Below are positions 28,365 through 39,570 of a stretch of DNA of 64,000 bases, in pieces (position 1 is the first letter of the stretch; the number at the start of each line of letters is the position of its first letter). The notes beneath the pieces were generated by a model. That model did not search any database, was not told where the DNA came from, and saw only the letters and a program-made list of their open reading frames with translations. The stretch is from Massilia sp. Root335 (GTDB lineage: Bacteria > Pseudomonadota > Gammaproteobacteria > Burkholderiales > Burkholderiaceae_D), in assembly GCF_001425685.1 (NCBI RefSeq), contig NZ_LMCY01000003.1, forward strand, positions 437,149 to 501,148. Direction: 5' to 3'. A program made the translations under genes and the position numbers.

Positions 28365-30332
28365 ATGATCCGATTCTCCAACGTCAGCCTGATGCGCGGC
28401 ACGAAGCCGCTGCTGGAAGACGCCGACCTCACCCTCAATCCCGGCGACAAGATCGGCCTGATCGGCGCGAACGGCGCCGGCAAATCCAGCCTGTTCGCGA
28501 TGCTGCGCAACGAGCTCCACCCGGACCAGGGCGAGATCGACTTTCCCGCGCGCTGGCGCATGGCCTATGTGGCGCAGGAGACCCCGGCGCTGGACCGCCC
28601 CGCGATCGAGTACGCCATCGACGGCGACGCCCACCTGCGCACCTTGCAGGCCGAGCTGGAACGCCTCGAACACCTGCCGCACACGACGGAGAACGGCCTC
28701 GCCATCGGCCACGTGCACGCGGCGCTGGCCGATGCCGACGCCTACACGGTGCAGTCGCGCGCCGAGCAGTTGCTGCTCGGCCTGGGCTTCTCGCTGGAGC
28801 AGATGCGCCAGCCCGTCGCCAGCTTCTCGGGCGGCTGGCGCATGCGCCTGAACCTCGCGCAGGCGCTGATGTGTCCTTCCGACCTGCTGCTGCTGGACGA
28901 GCCGACCAACCACCTGGACCTGGACGCCATCATCTGGCTCGAGGACTGGCTCAAGCGCTATCCCGGCACCCTGATCATCATCTCGCACGACCGCGACTTC
29001 CTCGACGAAATCGTGAACGTCGTCGTGCACATCCACGAGCGCAGCTTGACACGGTACTCGGGCAACTACTCCGCGTTCGAGCGCCAGCGCGCCGCGCACC
29101 TGGTCCTCGCCGCGGCCGCGTACGAAAAACAGCAGCGCACCCGCGCCCACCTGCAATCGTTCGTCGACCGCTTCAAGGCCAAGGCCACCAAGGCGCGCCA
29201 GGCCCAGAGCCGCATGAAGGCGCTGGCGAAGATGGAAGAACTGGCCCCGCTGCGCGCCGCGGCCGAGTTCTCGTTCGAATTCCGCGATCCGCTGTCGGCA
29301 CCGAACCCGCTGCTCGTGATGGAAGACGTCGACGCCGGCTATCCGCTGCTCGACGCGCATGGCGACAAGGTCGGCGGCAAGACCATCGTCCACAAGGTGA
29401 CCTTCTCGCTGCAGACGGGCCAGCGCATCGGCCTGCTGGGCGTGAACGGCGCCGGCAAATCCACGCTGATCAAGACGATCGCGGGCGACCTCGCGCCGCT
29501 GGCCGGCACTGCGACCCTGGGCAAGGGCCTCGTCATCGGCTACTTCGCCCAGCACCAGGTCGAGATGCTGCGCCACGACGAATCGCCGCTGTGGCACCTG
29601 CAAAAGATCGCGCCGACGACGCGCGAGCAGGAGCTGCGCAACTTCCTCGGCGGCTTCAACTTCCCGGGCGATATGGTGACGAGTTCCATCGCCCCGTTCT
29701 CCGGCGGCGAGAAGGCCCGCCTGGCGCTCGCGCTGATCGTGTGGCAGCGCCCCAACCTGCTGCTGCTGGACGAACCGACGAACCACCTGGACCTGGAAAC
29801 GCGCGAGGCGCTCACGCTGGCGCTGGCGCAGTTCGAGGGCACGCTCGTCGTCGTCTCGCACGACCGCCACCTGCTGCGCGCGACGACCGACCAGTTCATC
29901 ATCGTGGCCGACGGCCGCCTGCAGCCGTTCGACGGCGACCTGGACGACTACAAGGACTGGCTGTTCCAGACCAAGCTGAAAGGCGACGCCGGCGCGAGCG
30001 CCCCGCTGCCCGCGTCCGCCGCCGCGGCGCCCGTCGCAGCCGTCGACCGCAAGGAACAGAAGCGCCTCGAAGCGGAAGAACGCCAGCGCGTGGCGGCGCT
30101 GAAGAAGCCGATCGAAAACCGCATCAAGCGGCTCGAAGAGCAGATGGCCAAGCTGAACGCGAAGAAGGCCGACGTCGACGCCCGGCTGCTGGAGCCGGGC
30201 ATCTACGAGGCCGACAAGAAGGAAGAGCTCAAGAACCTCGTGGCCGACCAGGCGTTTCTCACGCGCGACCTGGGCAACCTGGAGAACGAGTGGCTGGAGC
30301 TGCAGGAGCAGCTGGAAAGCCTCGTCGCCTGA
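28365..30332 (+). CDS. ABC-F family ATPase, YheS-like
   Basis: A 655-residue cytosolic protein with two ABC ATPase domains and no membrane segments. Domain 1 has Walker A GLIGANGAGKSSLF, signature FSGGWRMRLNLAQALM and Walker B LLLLDEPTNHLDLD. Domain 2 has GLLGVNGAGKSTLIK, FSGGEKARLALAL and LLLLDEPTNHLDLE. The linker between them is the P-site tRNA-interacting motif, and a charged coiled coil (about 570-655) ends the protein. ABC-F proteins act on ribosomes. The ATG at 28365 starts MIRFSNVSL; the in-frame TTG at 28341 lies in the repeat and was rejected. It is convergent with the CheW-like gene, with no gap. Confidence 0.93.
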   Translation: MIRFSNVSLMRGTKPLLEDADLTLNPGDKIGLIGANGAGKSSLFAMLRNELHPDQGEIDFPARWRMAYVAQETPALDRPAIEYAIDGDAHLRTLQAELERLEHLPHTTENGLAIGHVHAALADADAYTVQSRAEQLLLGLGFSLEQMRQPVASFSGGWRMRLNLAQALMCPSDLLLLDEPTNHLDLDAIIWLEDWLKRYPGTLIIISHDRDFLDEIVNVVVHIHERSLTRYSGNYSAFERQRAAHLVLAAAAYEKQQRTRAHLQSFVDRFKAKATKARQAQSRMKALAKMEELAPLRAAAEFSFEFRDPLSAPNPLLVMEDVDAGYPLLDAHGDKVGGKTIVHKVTFSLQTGQRIGLLGVNGAGKSTLIKTIAGDLAPLAGTATLGKGLVIGYFAQHQVEMLRHDESPLWHLQKIAPTTREQELRNFLGGFNFPGDMVTSSIAPFSGGEKARLALALIVWQRPNLLLLDEPTNHLDLETREALTLALAQFEGTLVVVSHDRHLLRATTDQFIIVADGRLQPFDGDLDDYKDWLFQTKLKGDAGASAPLPASAAAAPVAAVDRKEQKRLEAEERQRVAALKKPIENRIKRLEEQMAKLNAKKADVDARLLEPGIYEADKKEELKNLVADQAFLTRDLGNLENEWLELQEQLESLVA

Positions 30333-30797
30333 TCAGGCCACCTGCCGCGCTCCATCCTTCTTCGGCCGGCGCACCGACATCAGCCGGTCGATGTCGACGA
30401 GGATCAGGCGGCGCGTCCCCGCCTGCCCCAGGCCGATCAGGTAATCGACCTGGGCCCGGTCCGCGCCCGGCACGGGCGACACCTGCTCGGGCGCCAGCGA
30501 CACGACGCCCGTGACGCCGTCCACCACCATCCCCATCACGCAGCTCGACAGCCTGAGGATGATCACGTCCGTCATCGGGTCGGGCGCGCCCGGTGCCCGG
30601 CCGCAGGCGGCGCGCATGTCCACGAGCGGCATGATCACGCCGCGCGAGACGGCCACGCCCTTGACCATCTCGCCGTCCGCGGCGAACCGCTCGAGGGCCT
30701 TGAGGACGCGCAGTTCCTGCACCTTGGCGACATCGAGCCCGTATTCGAGGCCGCCGAGGGTAAAGCTCAGGAACTGGGTGGTCGTAGTCATGTGCAT
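30333..30797 (-). CDS. CheW-like chemotaxis coupling protein
   Basis: A 154-residue single CheW domain: QFLSFTLGGLEYGLDVAKVQEL, then GVAVSRGVIMPLVDMRAA and a closing DRAQVDYLIGLGQAGTRRLILVDID region. CheW links receptors to CheA. No chemoreceptor or CheA gene is nearby, so it is an orphan that may serve an alternative chemosensory array. Start candidates are the ATG complementary to 30795-30797 or the second ATG (MTTTTQF) two codons later. The next gene, HDOD, is divergent. Confidence 0.9.
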   Translation of the reverse strand: MHMTTTTQFLSFTLGGLEYGLDVAKVQELRVLKALERFAADGEMVKGVAVSRGVIMPLVDMRAACGRAPGAPDPMTDVIILRLSSCVMGMVVDGVTGVVSLAPEQVSPVPGADRAQVDYLIGLGQAGTRRLILVDIDRLMSVRRPKKDGARQVA

Positions 30798-30912
30798 GGC
30801 GGATCCTTTCTCAAGATCGCCATGCTACGGCGATGACGCCTGGAAATTGTTGAGTACAGTCAACAAATTATGAGACATTTCCTACCTTGCGTTCGGCACC
30901 TGCGCCCGTACA

Positions 30913-32004
30913 ATGTTCGGAATTGACCTAGAGGGGATGACGATGTTCCGGTGGCTGCAACGCCTTTTTTCCGGCCCGGCCGCCGCGCAACCGCAGCCGG
31001 CCGCCATGCCTGTCGCCGATCTGGCGCCCGTGCCCGACGCAGCGGCGCCTGCTCGCGCCCCCGTCGCGCCCGTCGCGCCCGTGCCGCCGCCGGCCACGTC
31101 GGCCGTGTCGTTCGAACAGCTGGAACGGATCAACGGCGCGTGGAACGGCTGGCTGTTCGATCACGCCGGCGGCGGCCTGGAACTCACCGGCACCGAAACC
31201 CGCGTGCTGGACGCGCTGGCCGCGATCGTCGCGTCGCAGCAGTCCGGCGCGGCGCTGGTGCGGCGCATGCCGGGGCTCGTCCCGCAACTGCTGCAAAGCC
31301 TGCGCAGCGAAACCTTCTCGGGCAGCGCGCTGTCGCGCACGATCGCGTCCGATCCCGTGCTGGTGGCGGCCGTCGTCCGCCTCGCCAACAGCTGCTACCA
31401 GGGGACCGGGAACGCCATCACGAGCGTCGAGCACGCGGTGATCCTGATCGGGCAGGAAGGCCTGCGCCAGCTGATCACGACGGTCGCGTTCCGTCCCATC
31501 ATCGACATGCATTCGGGGTTCTACACGCGCCGGCTGGCGCCGCACCTGTGGGCGCATTCGGAGCGCTGCGCGCTGGCCGCGCGCCGGACGGCCGGCGACG
31601 GCATCGCGCCGTTCGACGCCTTCCTGGCGGGGCTGCTGCAGAACGTGGGCCTGATCGTCAGCCTGCGCATCATGGACCAGATGGCGCAGGAAGGCGAACG
31701 GCTCGGCTCCGACGTGTTCCTGGCCCAGCTGGCGCGCGACACGCGCCGCCTGTGCGCGAGCATCGCGCGCGAATGGAATTTTCCGGACTCGGTGGCCCAG
31801 GCACTGCTGGAACAGGGCGCGTTGCGGCGCGGTGCGGCGGTATCGCCGCTGGGGCGCCTGCTCAAGCTGACGGATTATCTGGGCAAGGTGCGCATGCTCG
31901 TCGAGCAGGGGCTGCTCGACGAGGCGGATGAGGCCTTGTTCGCGGGACTGCCGCCCGAAGCCGCGCCGTGTTATGCGGCGCTTGCGGCGACCGGGGATGG
32001 TTGA
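30913..32004 (+). CDS. HDOD-domain protein
   Basis: A 363-residue protein. A Pro/Ala-rich linker (about 15-60) leads to an HDOD domain (about 110-310) with LVPQLLQSLRSETFSGSALS, DPVLVAAVVRLANSCYQG, ITSVEHAVILIGQEGLRQLI and FLAGLLQNVGLIVS. HDOD proteins are catalytically dead relatives of HD phosphohydrolases and work in signalling and motility, often with cyclic-di-GMP. Here the metal-binding HD residues are not conserved, as is typical. The start could be 30913 or the ATG at 30937 (MTMFRW), which has a GAGGGGATGACG site before it. It is divergent from the CheW-like gene. Confidence 0.85.
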   Translation: MFGIDLEGMTMFRWLQRLFSGPAAAQPQPAAMPVADLAPVPDAAAPARAPVAPVAPVPPPATSAVSFEQLERINGAWNGWLFDHAGGGLELTGTETRVLDALAAIVASQQSGAALVRRMPGLVPQLLQSLRSETFSGSALSRTIASDPVLVAAVVRLANSCYQGTGNAITSVEHAVILIGQEGLRQLITTVAFRPIIDMHSGFYTRRLAPHLWAHSERCALAARRTAGDGIAPFDAFLAGLLQNVGLIVSLRIMDQMAQEGERLGSDVFLAQLARDTRRLCASIAREWNFPDSVAQALLEQGALRRGAAVSPLGRLLKLTDYLGKVRMLVEQGLLDEADEALFAGLPPEAAPCYAALAATGDG

Positions 32005-32009
32005 CGTCT

Positions 32010-32122
32010 GGCGGGCTCGGGGAGCCCACCCTACGGCTGCGGAAGCCGCGTAGGATGGGCGCCCCGTGCCCATGATGCGTGACCGCGCCGCATGCATCCG
32101 GCGGGCTCGGGGAGCCCGCCGG
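32010..32122. repeat. GTGGGC/GCCCAC-type palindrome cluster
   Basis: Three units of a second short palindrome family (GCGGGCTCGGGGAGCCCACC, then TAGGATGGGCGCCCCGTGCC, then another GCGGGCTCGGGGAGCCCGCC) fill the space between the convergent HDOD and M2 peptidase genes. Related copies lie at 24351-24372, 39487-39511 and 49969-50046. Confidence 0.75.
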
Positions 32123-32127
32123 ACGGT

Positions 32128-33996
<1,869 letters not shown>

Positions 33997-34096
33997 GTTG
34001 TTCAAGGTTTCCCCTCTGGTCTTGTGGTTGGATGCTGTCGAATGCGGCCTCGCGGCCGCCCACAAGTATATGCGCTCGCACCGGCGCCGGGGGGCT

Positions 34097-36040
34097 TTAC
34101 GCGGCCGCGGGCACCGCGTCGCTGCTCCATGCGAAGTCGCCGGCCGCGCCCATGAACAGCAGCTCGCCCGCCTGCGGACCGCGCAGGCGCGTGCGGATGT
34201 CGCGCGGCGTCCAGCGGTGCGGCGGCCCGTCCGCCGGGCTGTAGCCGAGGATGCGCACCTGCGTCTCGCCCTGCACCGACTGGATCGCCACGCCGGAGAT
34301 GGTGGCGGCGTCGCTGCGCTGCGCCTCCAGGTTCGCGAGCATGCCCGTGCCGGCCTGCTGCTCGGCCTCGGCCACCTTGATCTTCGCGGAGATGTCGGCG
34401 ATCGTCTTGAGCGCGGGCCCGATGTCCTGCGCCATCTTCTGGAACTGGCGCGCCTGCTCGGGCGACAGCGTGATGTCGCCCTTGCGCACGCGCGTGGCCA
34501 GCATCAGGTAGCGGCGCACGTCCGGCTTGCCCGTCATGGCGTCCATCGCGGCCCGGAGTTGCGCGGCCAGCGCTTCGAACCTGGCGACGCGCTCGCCGAC
34601 GGCCGCGATGACCTCGTGGATCTGCCGGTCTTCCGCGCGCAGCACGGCCACCAGCATCTCGCTCTGCTTGCGCGGCACGGTGCACTCCACCGTCACGCGC
34701 CGGCCCGCCAGCGCGCAGCCCTCGGCCATCTTGACGACGACTTCGTCCCCAACGATCTCGCAGTTCACGGCATGCGCGACCTCGACCCGCACGCCCGCGA
34801 TGACGCAGTTCTCGGCGCGCTCCAGGACGATGCTGCCGTCCTCCGCGCTCAGCACCGCCGCGGACGCGACGCCGCGCACGTGGATGTCGCCGCGCGCGTT
34901 GTGGGCGCTGCCGCTCACGAGGTTCGCACGCACGACGATCGTGCCGCCGCGCGACACGAGGCTGCCGAACACGTCCCCGTGCACGGTGATGCTGTCGGCC
35001 TCGATCACGCGTTTTTCCTGGACTTCGCCGAACTCCTCGTAATCGCCCGCCAGGCTCAGGTTGCCCGTCGTCTTGGCGCTGACGCCGTCGCGGCTGACGA
35101 CTTTCTCGTCGATGGAAATCCGGCTCGTCTTCGCATCGACCATCAGGAAGCCGGCCTGGCTGGAGACGAGGAATTCGCCGTCGGGCATGCGCTCGACCTT
35201 CGTGCCCGTGCCCGCGTACGCCGCGAGGTCGGCGTCGCTCCCCGGCTTGGGGTGCAGCGGCGTGCCGGACATCTCGAAGCCCATCGTGCCTGGCGTGGCG
35301 GGCTGCTTCTTGAGCAGGCGGACGCCGGGCTGGATCTGCGGGAAGCGGTTCTGGAAGCTGTTCAGGTCGAGGCGGCCGTTGGCCAGCTCGAGCGGCGCGT
35401 CGTTGCGGTGGATGTCGTCGGAGATCTCGACGATGTGGGCATCCTCGCCCGGCACCGGATCGGCCTGGCGCGCGAACGTGATGCGGTCGGCCTTGTTCGA
35501 AGCCATCGCGGCGCGGATGGCGTCCAGGTCGAGGCCGAAGCGGATTCCCTTCCCCCACATGTCGGCGATGAATTCGTCGACGTCGAGGCGGGTCGGCAGG
35601 CCTTCGCCTTCCGGATCGGCCGGGTCGGGCAGCCGGACGGGCTCGAAATAGTATTCGGCATAACCGCGGCCGACCTTGGCGGCGCGGTACAGCGCGCGCC
35701 GGTCCGCGTCGAACGGCCGGATGTCGGCGGCGATGCGCACGACCGCGATGCCGTCCGGTCCGCGCGGCAGGTCCGGCCCGTGGCCGAACAAGGCTTTCAT
35801 CAGTACGGGGTAGTCGACGCCGACGAGGTAGTTGCCCGCGCGGTAGACGTTGTCGACGGCGGCGAGCAGCGTGGTGCCGAGCACGGTAGGATCGGCATAC
35901 ACCCCGTCGTCGCGCTGCGCGATGCAATGCTCGGGACCGGTCGCGGCGATCCGGGTCGCCGAAGCCTGCGCCGGCGCCTGCGGTGCTGCGGGAGAGTCTG
36001 TAGTCACGATACGCGCTCCGTGCGGTTGATGCCACGGCAA
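34097..36040 (-). CDS. FapA-family (DUF342) polymer-forming-like protein
   Basis: A 647-residue protein of the FapA/DUF342 family. An N-terminal FapA domain (about 60-290) includes EYYFEPVRLPDPAD, then a central right-handed beta-helix (about 320-470) with short repeats such as GNLSLAGDYEEFGEV and ADSITVHGDVFGSLVSRGG. A coiled-coil segment near 480-560 follows. FapA-like proteins are linked to flagellar assembly and cell-size control in vibrios and bacilli; the role here is unknown. The upstream ATG is used; GTG complementary to 36005-36007 (VTTDSP) is a plausible alternative. No flagellar gene is adjacent. Confidence 0.82.
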   Translation of the reverse strand: MPWHQPHGARIVTTDSPAAPQAPAQASATRIAATGPEHCIAQRDDGVYADPTVLGTTLLAAVDNVYRAGNYLVGVDYPVLMKALFGHGPDLPRGPDGIAVVRIAADIRPFDADRRALYRAAKVGRGYAEYYFEPVRLPDPADPEGEGLPTRLDVDEFIADMWGKGIRFGLDLDAIRAAMASNKADRITFARQADPVPGEDAHIVEISDDIHRNDAPLELANGRLDLNSFQNRFPQIQPGVRLLKKQPATPGTMGFEMSGTPLHPKPGSDADLAAYAGTGTKVERMPDGEFLVSSQAGFLMVDAKTSRISIDEKVVSRDGVSAKTTGNLSLAGDYEEFGEVQEKRVIEADSITVHGDVFGSLVSRGGTIVVRANLVSGSAHNARGDIHVRGVASAAVLSAEDGSIVLERAENCVIAGVRVEVAHAVNCEIVGDEVVVKMAEGCALAGRRVTVECTVPRKQSEMLVAVLRAEDRQIHEVIAAVGERVARFEALAAQLRAAMDAMTGKPDVRRYLMLATRVRKGDITLSPEQARQFQKMAQDIGPALKTIADISAKIKVAEAEQQAGTGMLANLEAQRSDAATISGVAIQSVQGETQVRILGYSPADGPPHRWTPRDIRTRLRGPQAGELLFMGAAGDFAWSSDAVPAAA

Positions 36041-36138
36041 GGGCTGGGCCGGGGCGAATCCGGCTAGCGTATCATGTTGTCAGCGGAAAATAAACAACAA
36101 GCAACAAAGTTGATGTCGGGAAACTCCCGACATCCCGG

Positions 36139-36510
36139 TCAGCGGCGCTGCGGATATAGATCCATGCCCGCTTCGTTGATCTGGCGGCGCAGGTCGCGCC
36201 GTTCGTCAGGCGTCATGCGCCCGCTGCGGCGCTCGTGCTGGGGCTCGCGCTGTTCACGCTGCTCCTGCTGCGGGGCACGGCGCTGATCGTCGTAGGCGGC
36301 ACGCATGTCGTCGCGCTGGTCGCGGTCCTGCTGCGGGGGCAAGCGGAAGCGCGACGATTGCGGCATGTCGCCGCGGTCGTCCCGGCGGTCACCGTGTTGC
36401 TGGGCAAACGCGCTGCCGGCCCCCAGCACCAGGGCGCACGCCAGCACAGCAAAGCGGGCCAGGCGGCCTGCCTTTTTCGCTGCGTGGTGGTGTGTGAGCG
36501 CACTGTTCAT
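36139..36510 (-). CDS. Small exported Gln/Arg-rich protein of unknown function
   Basis: A 123-residue protein with a clear signal peptide (LARFAVLACALVLGAGSAFA). The middle is a charged, Gln/Arg/Asp-rich, probably disordered stretch. The last 27 residues, RMTPDERRDLRRQINEAGMD and a closing YPQRR, form a short compact motif that I have seen at the C-terminus of other small Massilia proteins. No function can be assigned. It lies between the FapA-type gene and the divergent ompR. Confidence 0.7.
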   Translation of the reverse strand: MNSALTHHHAAKKAGRLARFAVLACALVLGAGSAFAQQHGDRRDDRGDMPQSSRFRLPPQQDRDQRDDMRAAYDDQRRAPQQEQREQREPQHERRSGRMTPDERRDLRRQINEAGMDLYPQRR

Positions 36511-36725
36511 GGTGTTCCTCTTTCGCTTTGCCTTGTTAGGAGTAAGCTGTAGCGTGAGCTGAGATTCAACTGCGATTCGATGAGGCCAGTGTATGAGGAA
36601 TCAGCTCCAGGCATAAGGCGAAATGGGTAAAGTTTGTAACACAATGTAATGGCTCAACGATACCCCCTTGGCGTCGAGCGATAAGACGTTACCATAGCGA
36701 CATTAATCTGACAAATTACAGAACG

Positions 36726-37490
36726 ATGAATGCAACGAGCTCGAATACCGGCACGCCCGGCGCGAATGGTGGCCACGCCGCCCGGATCATGGTCGTCGAC
36801 GACGACGTGCGCCTGCGCGACCTGCTGCGCCGCTACCTGACCGAACAGGGCTTCCAGGTCGTGACGGCGGAAAGCGCACCCGCGATGAACAAGCTGTGGC
36901 TGCGCGAGCGCTACGACCTGCTCGTGCTGGACCTGATGCTGCCCGGCGAGGACGGGCTGTCGATCTGCCGCCGCCTGCGCGGCGCCGGCGACCAGACCCC
37001 GATCATCATGCTCACCGCGAAAGGCGAGGACGTCGACCGCATCGTCGGCCTCGAGATGGGCGCGGACGACTACCTGCCGAAGCCGTTCAACCCGCGCGAA
37101 CTGGTGGCCCGCATCAACGCGGTCCTGCGCCGCAAGGGCCCGGACGAAATCCCCGGCGCGCCCAGCGAGACGCCGCAGACCTTCGAGTTCGGCGACTTCG
37201 TGCTGGACCTCGGCACCCGCACCCTCAAGAAGAACGGCGAGACCGTGCCGCTGACGACGGGCGAATTCTCGGTACTCAAGGTGTTCGCGCGCCATGCGCG
37301 CCAGCCGCTGTCGCGCGAAAAGCTGATGGAACTGGCGCGCGGCCGCGAATACGAGGTGTTCGACCGCTCGCTGGACGTGCAGATCTCGCGCCTGCGCAAG
37401 CTGATCGAGCCCGATCCTTCGAGCCCGCTGTACATCCAGACCGTATGGGGCCTGGGCTACGTATTCATTCCTGAAGGCCAGCCGCGCTAG
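36726..37490 (+). CDS. ompR: Response regulator OmpR
   Basis: A 254-residue OmpR-type regulator. The receiver domain (about 20-135) has MVVDDDVRLRDLLRRYL, the phospho-Asp in LLVLDLMLPGEDGLS and the Lys in DYLPKPFNPREL. The winged-helix DNA-binding domain (about 150-250) ends RSLDVQISRLRKLIEPD and VWGLGYVF. It likely responds to envelope or osmotic conditions through the adjacent EnvZ. Its stop overlaps the GTG start of envZ, a tightly coupled pair. It is slightly longer than E. coli OmpR because of an N-terminal Ser/Gly-rich tail. Confidence 0.94.
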   Translation: MNATSSNTGTPGANGGHAARIMVVDDDVRLRDLLRRYLTEQGFQVVTAESAPAMNKLWLRERYDLLVLDLMLPGEDGLSICRRLRGAGDQTPIIMLTAKGEDVDRIVGLEMGADDYLPKPFNPRELVARINAVLRRKGPDEIPGAPSETPQTFEFGDFVLDLGTRTLKKNGETVPLTTGEFSVLKVFARHARQPLSREKLMELARGREYEVFDRSLDVQISRLRKLIEPDPSSPLYIQTVWGLGYVFIPEGQPR

Positions 37491-38866
37491 TGTTCGCACC
37501 GACCCCGAAGGAACAGGCCGCGCCGCGTCTCCTCGGCAGGATGAAGAGCGGCCTGTTCTGGCGCACCTTCTTCCTGCTGTCCGTGCTCACGGGGCTGTCG
37601 ATGGCCTCGTGGATCGGCATGCTCAACGTGTTCCAGCGCGGCCCGCAGGTCGAGCAGACCGCCGAGCTGCTCGTCTCCGTCGTCACCATCACGAAGGCCG
37701 CGCTGACGCACTCCGCGCCCGACCTGCGGCGCGAACTCCTGTTCGAACTCGTGTCGAACGAAGGCATCCGCATCTACGACGTGAAGCCGACGGACACCGT
37801 GGAGCCGCCGCCGCCGAATTCGCTGATGCCGGAAGTGGCCGCCATCGTGCGCGACAAGCTCGGGCCGGACACGCGCTTCTCGCGCCAGGTGAACGACATC
37901 CCCGGCTTCTGGGTCAGCTTCGACATCGACGGCGACAAGTACTGGCTGATGCTCGAACGCGACAAGCTGCCCGGCCTCACGCGCGTGCAGTGGCTCGGCT
38001 GGGCGACCGTCGTCGGCGCGCTGTCGCTGCTGGGCGCCGCGCTGATCTCGGGCCTCGTCAACCTGCCGCTGGCGCGCCTGACGGCGGCCGCGCGCGCGAT
38101 CGCCCAGGGCAAGCGCCCCGCCCCGCTGCCGGAAAAGGGCTCGCGCGAGATCATCGAAGCGAACCGCAGCTTCAACCAGATGATCGAAGACCTGCAGCAG
38201 CTGGAAAAGGACCGCGCCGTGATCCTGGCCGGCATCTCGCACGACCTGCGCACGCCGCTCGCGCGCATGCAGCTGGAAGTGGAAATGGCGCCGCTGTCGG
38301 ACGAAGCGCGCACCGGCATGCAGTCCGACATCGCCCAGATGGACGCCATCATCGGCCAGTTCCTCGACTTCGCCCGTCCCACCGAAAGCGCGACGTTCGT
38401 GCCGGTCGACCTGTCCGACCTGCTGGAAGACTGCGCCCGCGAGGCCGGCCGCCTGGCGGACGTGCGCACGACGACGGACATCGATCCGGACATCCACGTG
38501 ATGGGCAACACGACGGACCTGCGCCGCGTGATCAACAACATCATCGAGAATGCGCGGCGCTACGGCAAGACCCCGGGCGCGGACGTGACCGAAATCGACA
38601 TCGCCCTGCACGTGAAGATGACGGGCCACGGCCGCCGCGCCGTCGTCGAGATCAACGACCACGGCAGCGGCGTCCCGGACGACCAGATCCAGCAACTGCT
38701 GCGGCCGTTCACGCGCCTGGACAGCGCCCGCGGCCAGGCCAACGGCGCCGGCCTGGGCCTGGCGATCGTCGAGCGCGTGATCAGCCGCCACAACGCCGAG
38801 CTGAACGTGCGCAACCGCGACGGCGGCGGCCTGGTGCTGCAATTCGCCCTGCCGCTGGCCAACTAA
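37490..38866 (+). CDS. envZ: Sensor histidine kinase EnvZ
   Basis: A 458-residue membrane kinase partner of OmpR. One transmembrane helix near residue 20-45 (LFWRTFFLLSVLTGLSMASW), a periplasmic domain of about 115 residues and a second helix (LGWATVVGALSLLGAALISG) precede HAMP. The phospho-His is in LAGISHDLRTPLARM, the N-box in NNIIENARRYG, and the G boxes are NDHGSGVPDD and GAGLGLAIVERV. The GTG at 37490 overlaps the ompR stop; an ATG at 37541 would still keep both helices. The kinase end is intact. Confidence 0.93.
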   Translation: MFAPTPKEQAAPRLLGRMKSGLFWRTFFLLSVLTGLSMASWIGMLNVFQRGPQVEQTAELLVSVVTITKAALTHSAPDLRRELLFELVSNEGIRIYDVKPTDTVEPPPPNSLMPEVAAIVRDKLGPDTRFSRQVNDIPGFWVSFDIDGDKYWLMLERDKLPGLTRVQWLGWATVVGALSLLGAALISGLVNLPLARLTAAARAIAQGKRPAPLPEKGSREIIEANRSFNQMIEDLQQLEKDRAVILAGISHDLRTPLARMQLEVEMAPLSDEARTGMQSDIAQMDAIIGQFLDFARPTESATFVPVDLSDLLEDCAREAGRLADVRTTTDIDPDIHVMGNTTDLRRVINNIIENARRYGKTPGADVTEIDIALHVKMTGHGRRAVVEINDHGSGVPDDQIQQLLRPFTRLDSARGQANGAGLGLAIVERVISRHNAELNVRNRDGGGLVLQFALPLAN

Positions 38867-38974
38867 GTCTTTTCTCCACGGCACGTCAAATTGCGCCGCT
38901 AAGCGCGCCGCCGCACGGTCGCGCCCGTGACGTGGCGGTACAGTCGGCCTACAACCACTTTCGAGGAGGCCAAG

Positions 38975-39334
38975 ATGAAAAAACTGCTCATTGCTGCCCT
39001 GATCGCCGGCTCGTTCGGCGGCGTCGCGCTGCCGGCCAGCGCCGACGTCATCGTCCGCACCGCGCCGCCGCCGCCGCGCGAAGAACGCGTGCCGGAGGCA
39101 CGCCACGGTTATGTGTGGGCACCGGGTCACTGGGAGTGGCGCCACCACCATCACGTCTGGGTGAGCGGCAAATGGCTGCGCGAGCGCCGCGGCTATGTCT
39201 ACCATGCGCCGACCTGGGTCGAGCGCGACGGCCACTGGGTGATGGAGCCGGGCCGCTGGCGCCGCGGCGACCGCGACGGCGACGGCATCCCGAACCGCGA
39301 GGACGCCCATCCGAACAATCCGAACCGCGGCTGA
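38975..39334 (+). CDS. Exported WXXGXW-repeat protein
   Basis: A 119-residue protein with a Sec signal (MKKLLIAALIAGSFGGVALPASA) and several YxWxPGxW-type repeats: YVWAPGHWEW, HHVWVSGKW and HWVMEPGRW. The tail GDRDGDGIPNREDAHPN resembles a thrombospondin-3/calcium-binding type repeat. The family is of unknown function, probably at the outer membrane or periplasm. The ATG at 38975 follows a strong GAGGAGG site. A long hairpin terminator lies 45 bp after the stop, making it monocistronic. Confidence 0.85.
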   Translation: MKKLLIAALIAGSFGGVALPASADVIVRTAPPPPREERVPEARHGYVWAPGHWEWRHHHHVWVSGKWLRERRGYVYHAPTWVERDGHWVMEPGRWRRGDRDGDGIPNREDAHPNNPNRG

Positions 39335-39378
39335 TCGCCGCGGCGCGCCCGGCACAGGCTGACCGGGCACCGCATCCG

Positions 39379-39423
39379 AAGCGCCGTCCGTGCCGGTTTT
39401 CCCGGCGCGGACGGCGCTTTGCT
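39379..39423 (+). terminator. Rho-independent terminator after the WXXGXW gene
   Basis: AAGCGCCGTCCG (39379-39390) pairs with CGGACGGCGCTT (39408-39419) and is followed by TGCTT. A smaller CCGG-containing stem sits inside the loop. This is a strong intrinsic terminator for the plus strand. Confidence 0.8.
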
Positions 39424-39486
39424 TATGTACGCGACAGCGCGCCGCATGGCGCCCCCGTGTCCACCGTTCCTCCCCAACGATACGCC

Positions 39487-39511
39487 GTAGAGTGGGCACC
39501 CCGTGCCCACG
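39487..39511. repeat. Single GTGGGC/GCCCAC-type palindrome
   Basis: GTAGAGTGGGCACCCCGTGC and its complement-related end form one unit of the second palindrome family, between the WXXGXW terminator and the sRNA candidate. Confidence 0.6.
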
Positions 39512-39534
39512 TTGCCCCGCCAACCGCACGGCAC

Positions 39535-39570
39535 AAAAAGAAACCGCCTGCGCATCGCTGCATCAGGCGG
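39535..39570 (-). terminator. Intrinsic terminator on the minus strand (3' end of sRNA candidate)
   Basis: A CCGCCTG/CAGGCGG stem is followed by TTTCTTTTT on the minus strand. No minus-strand protein gene ends here, which is why an RNA gene is suspected. Confidence 0.75.
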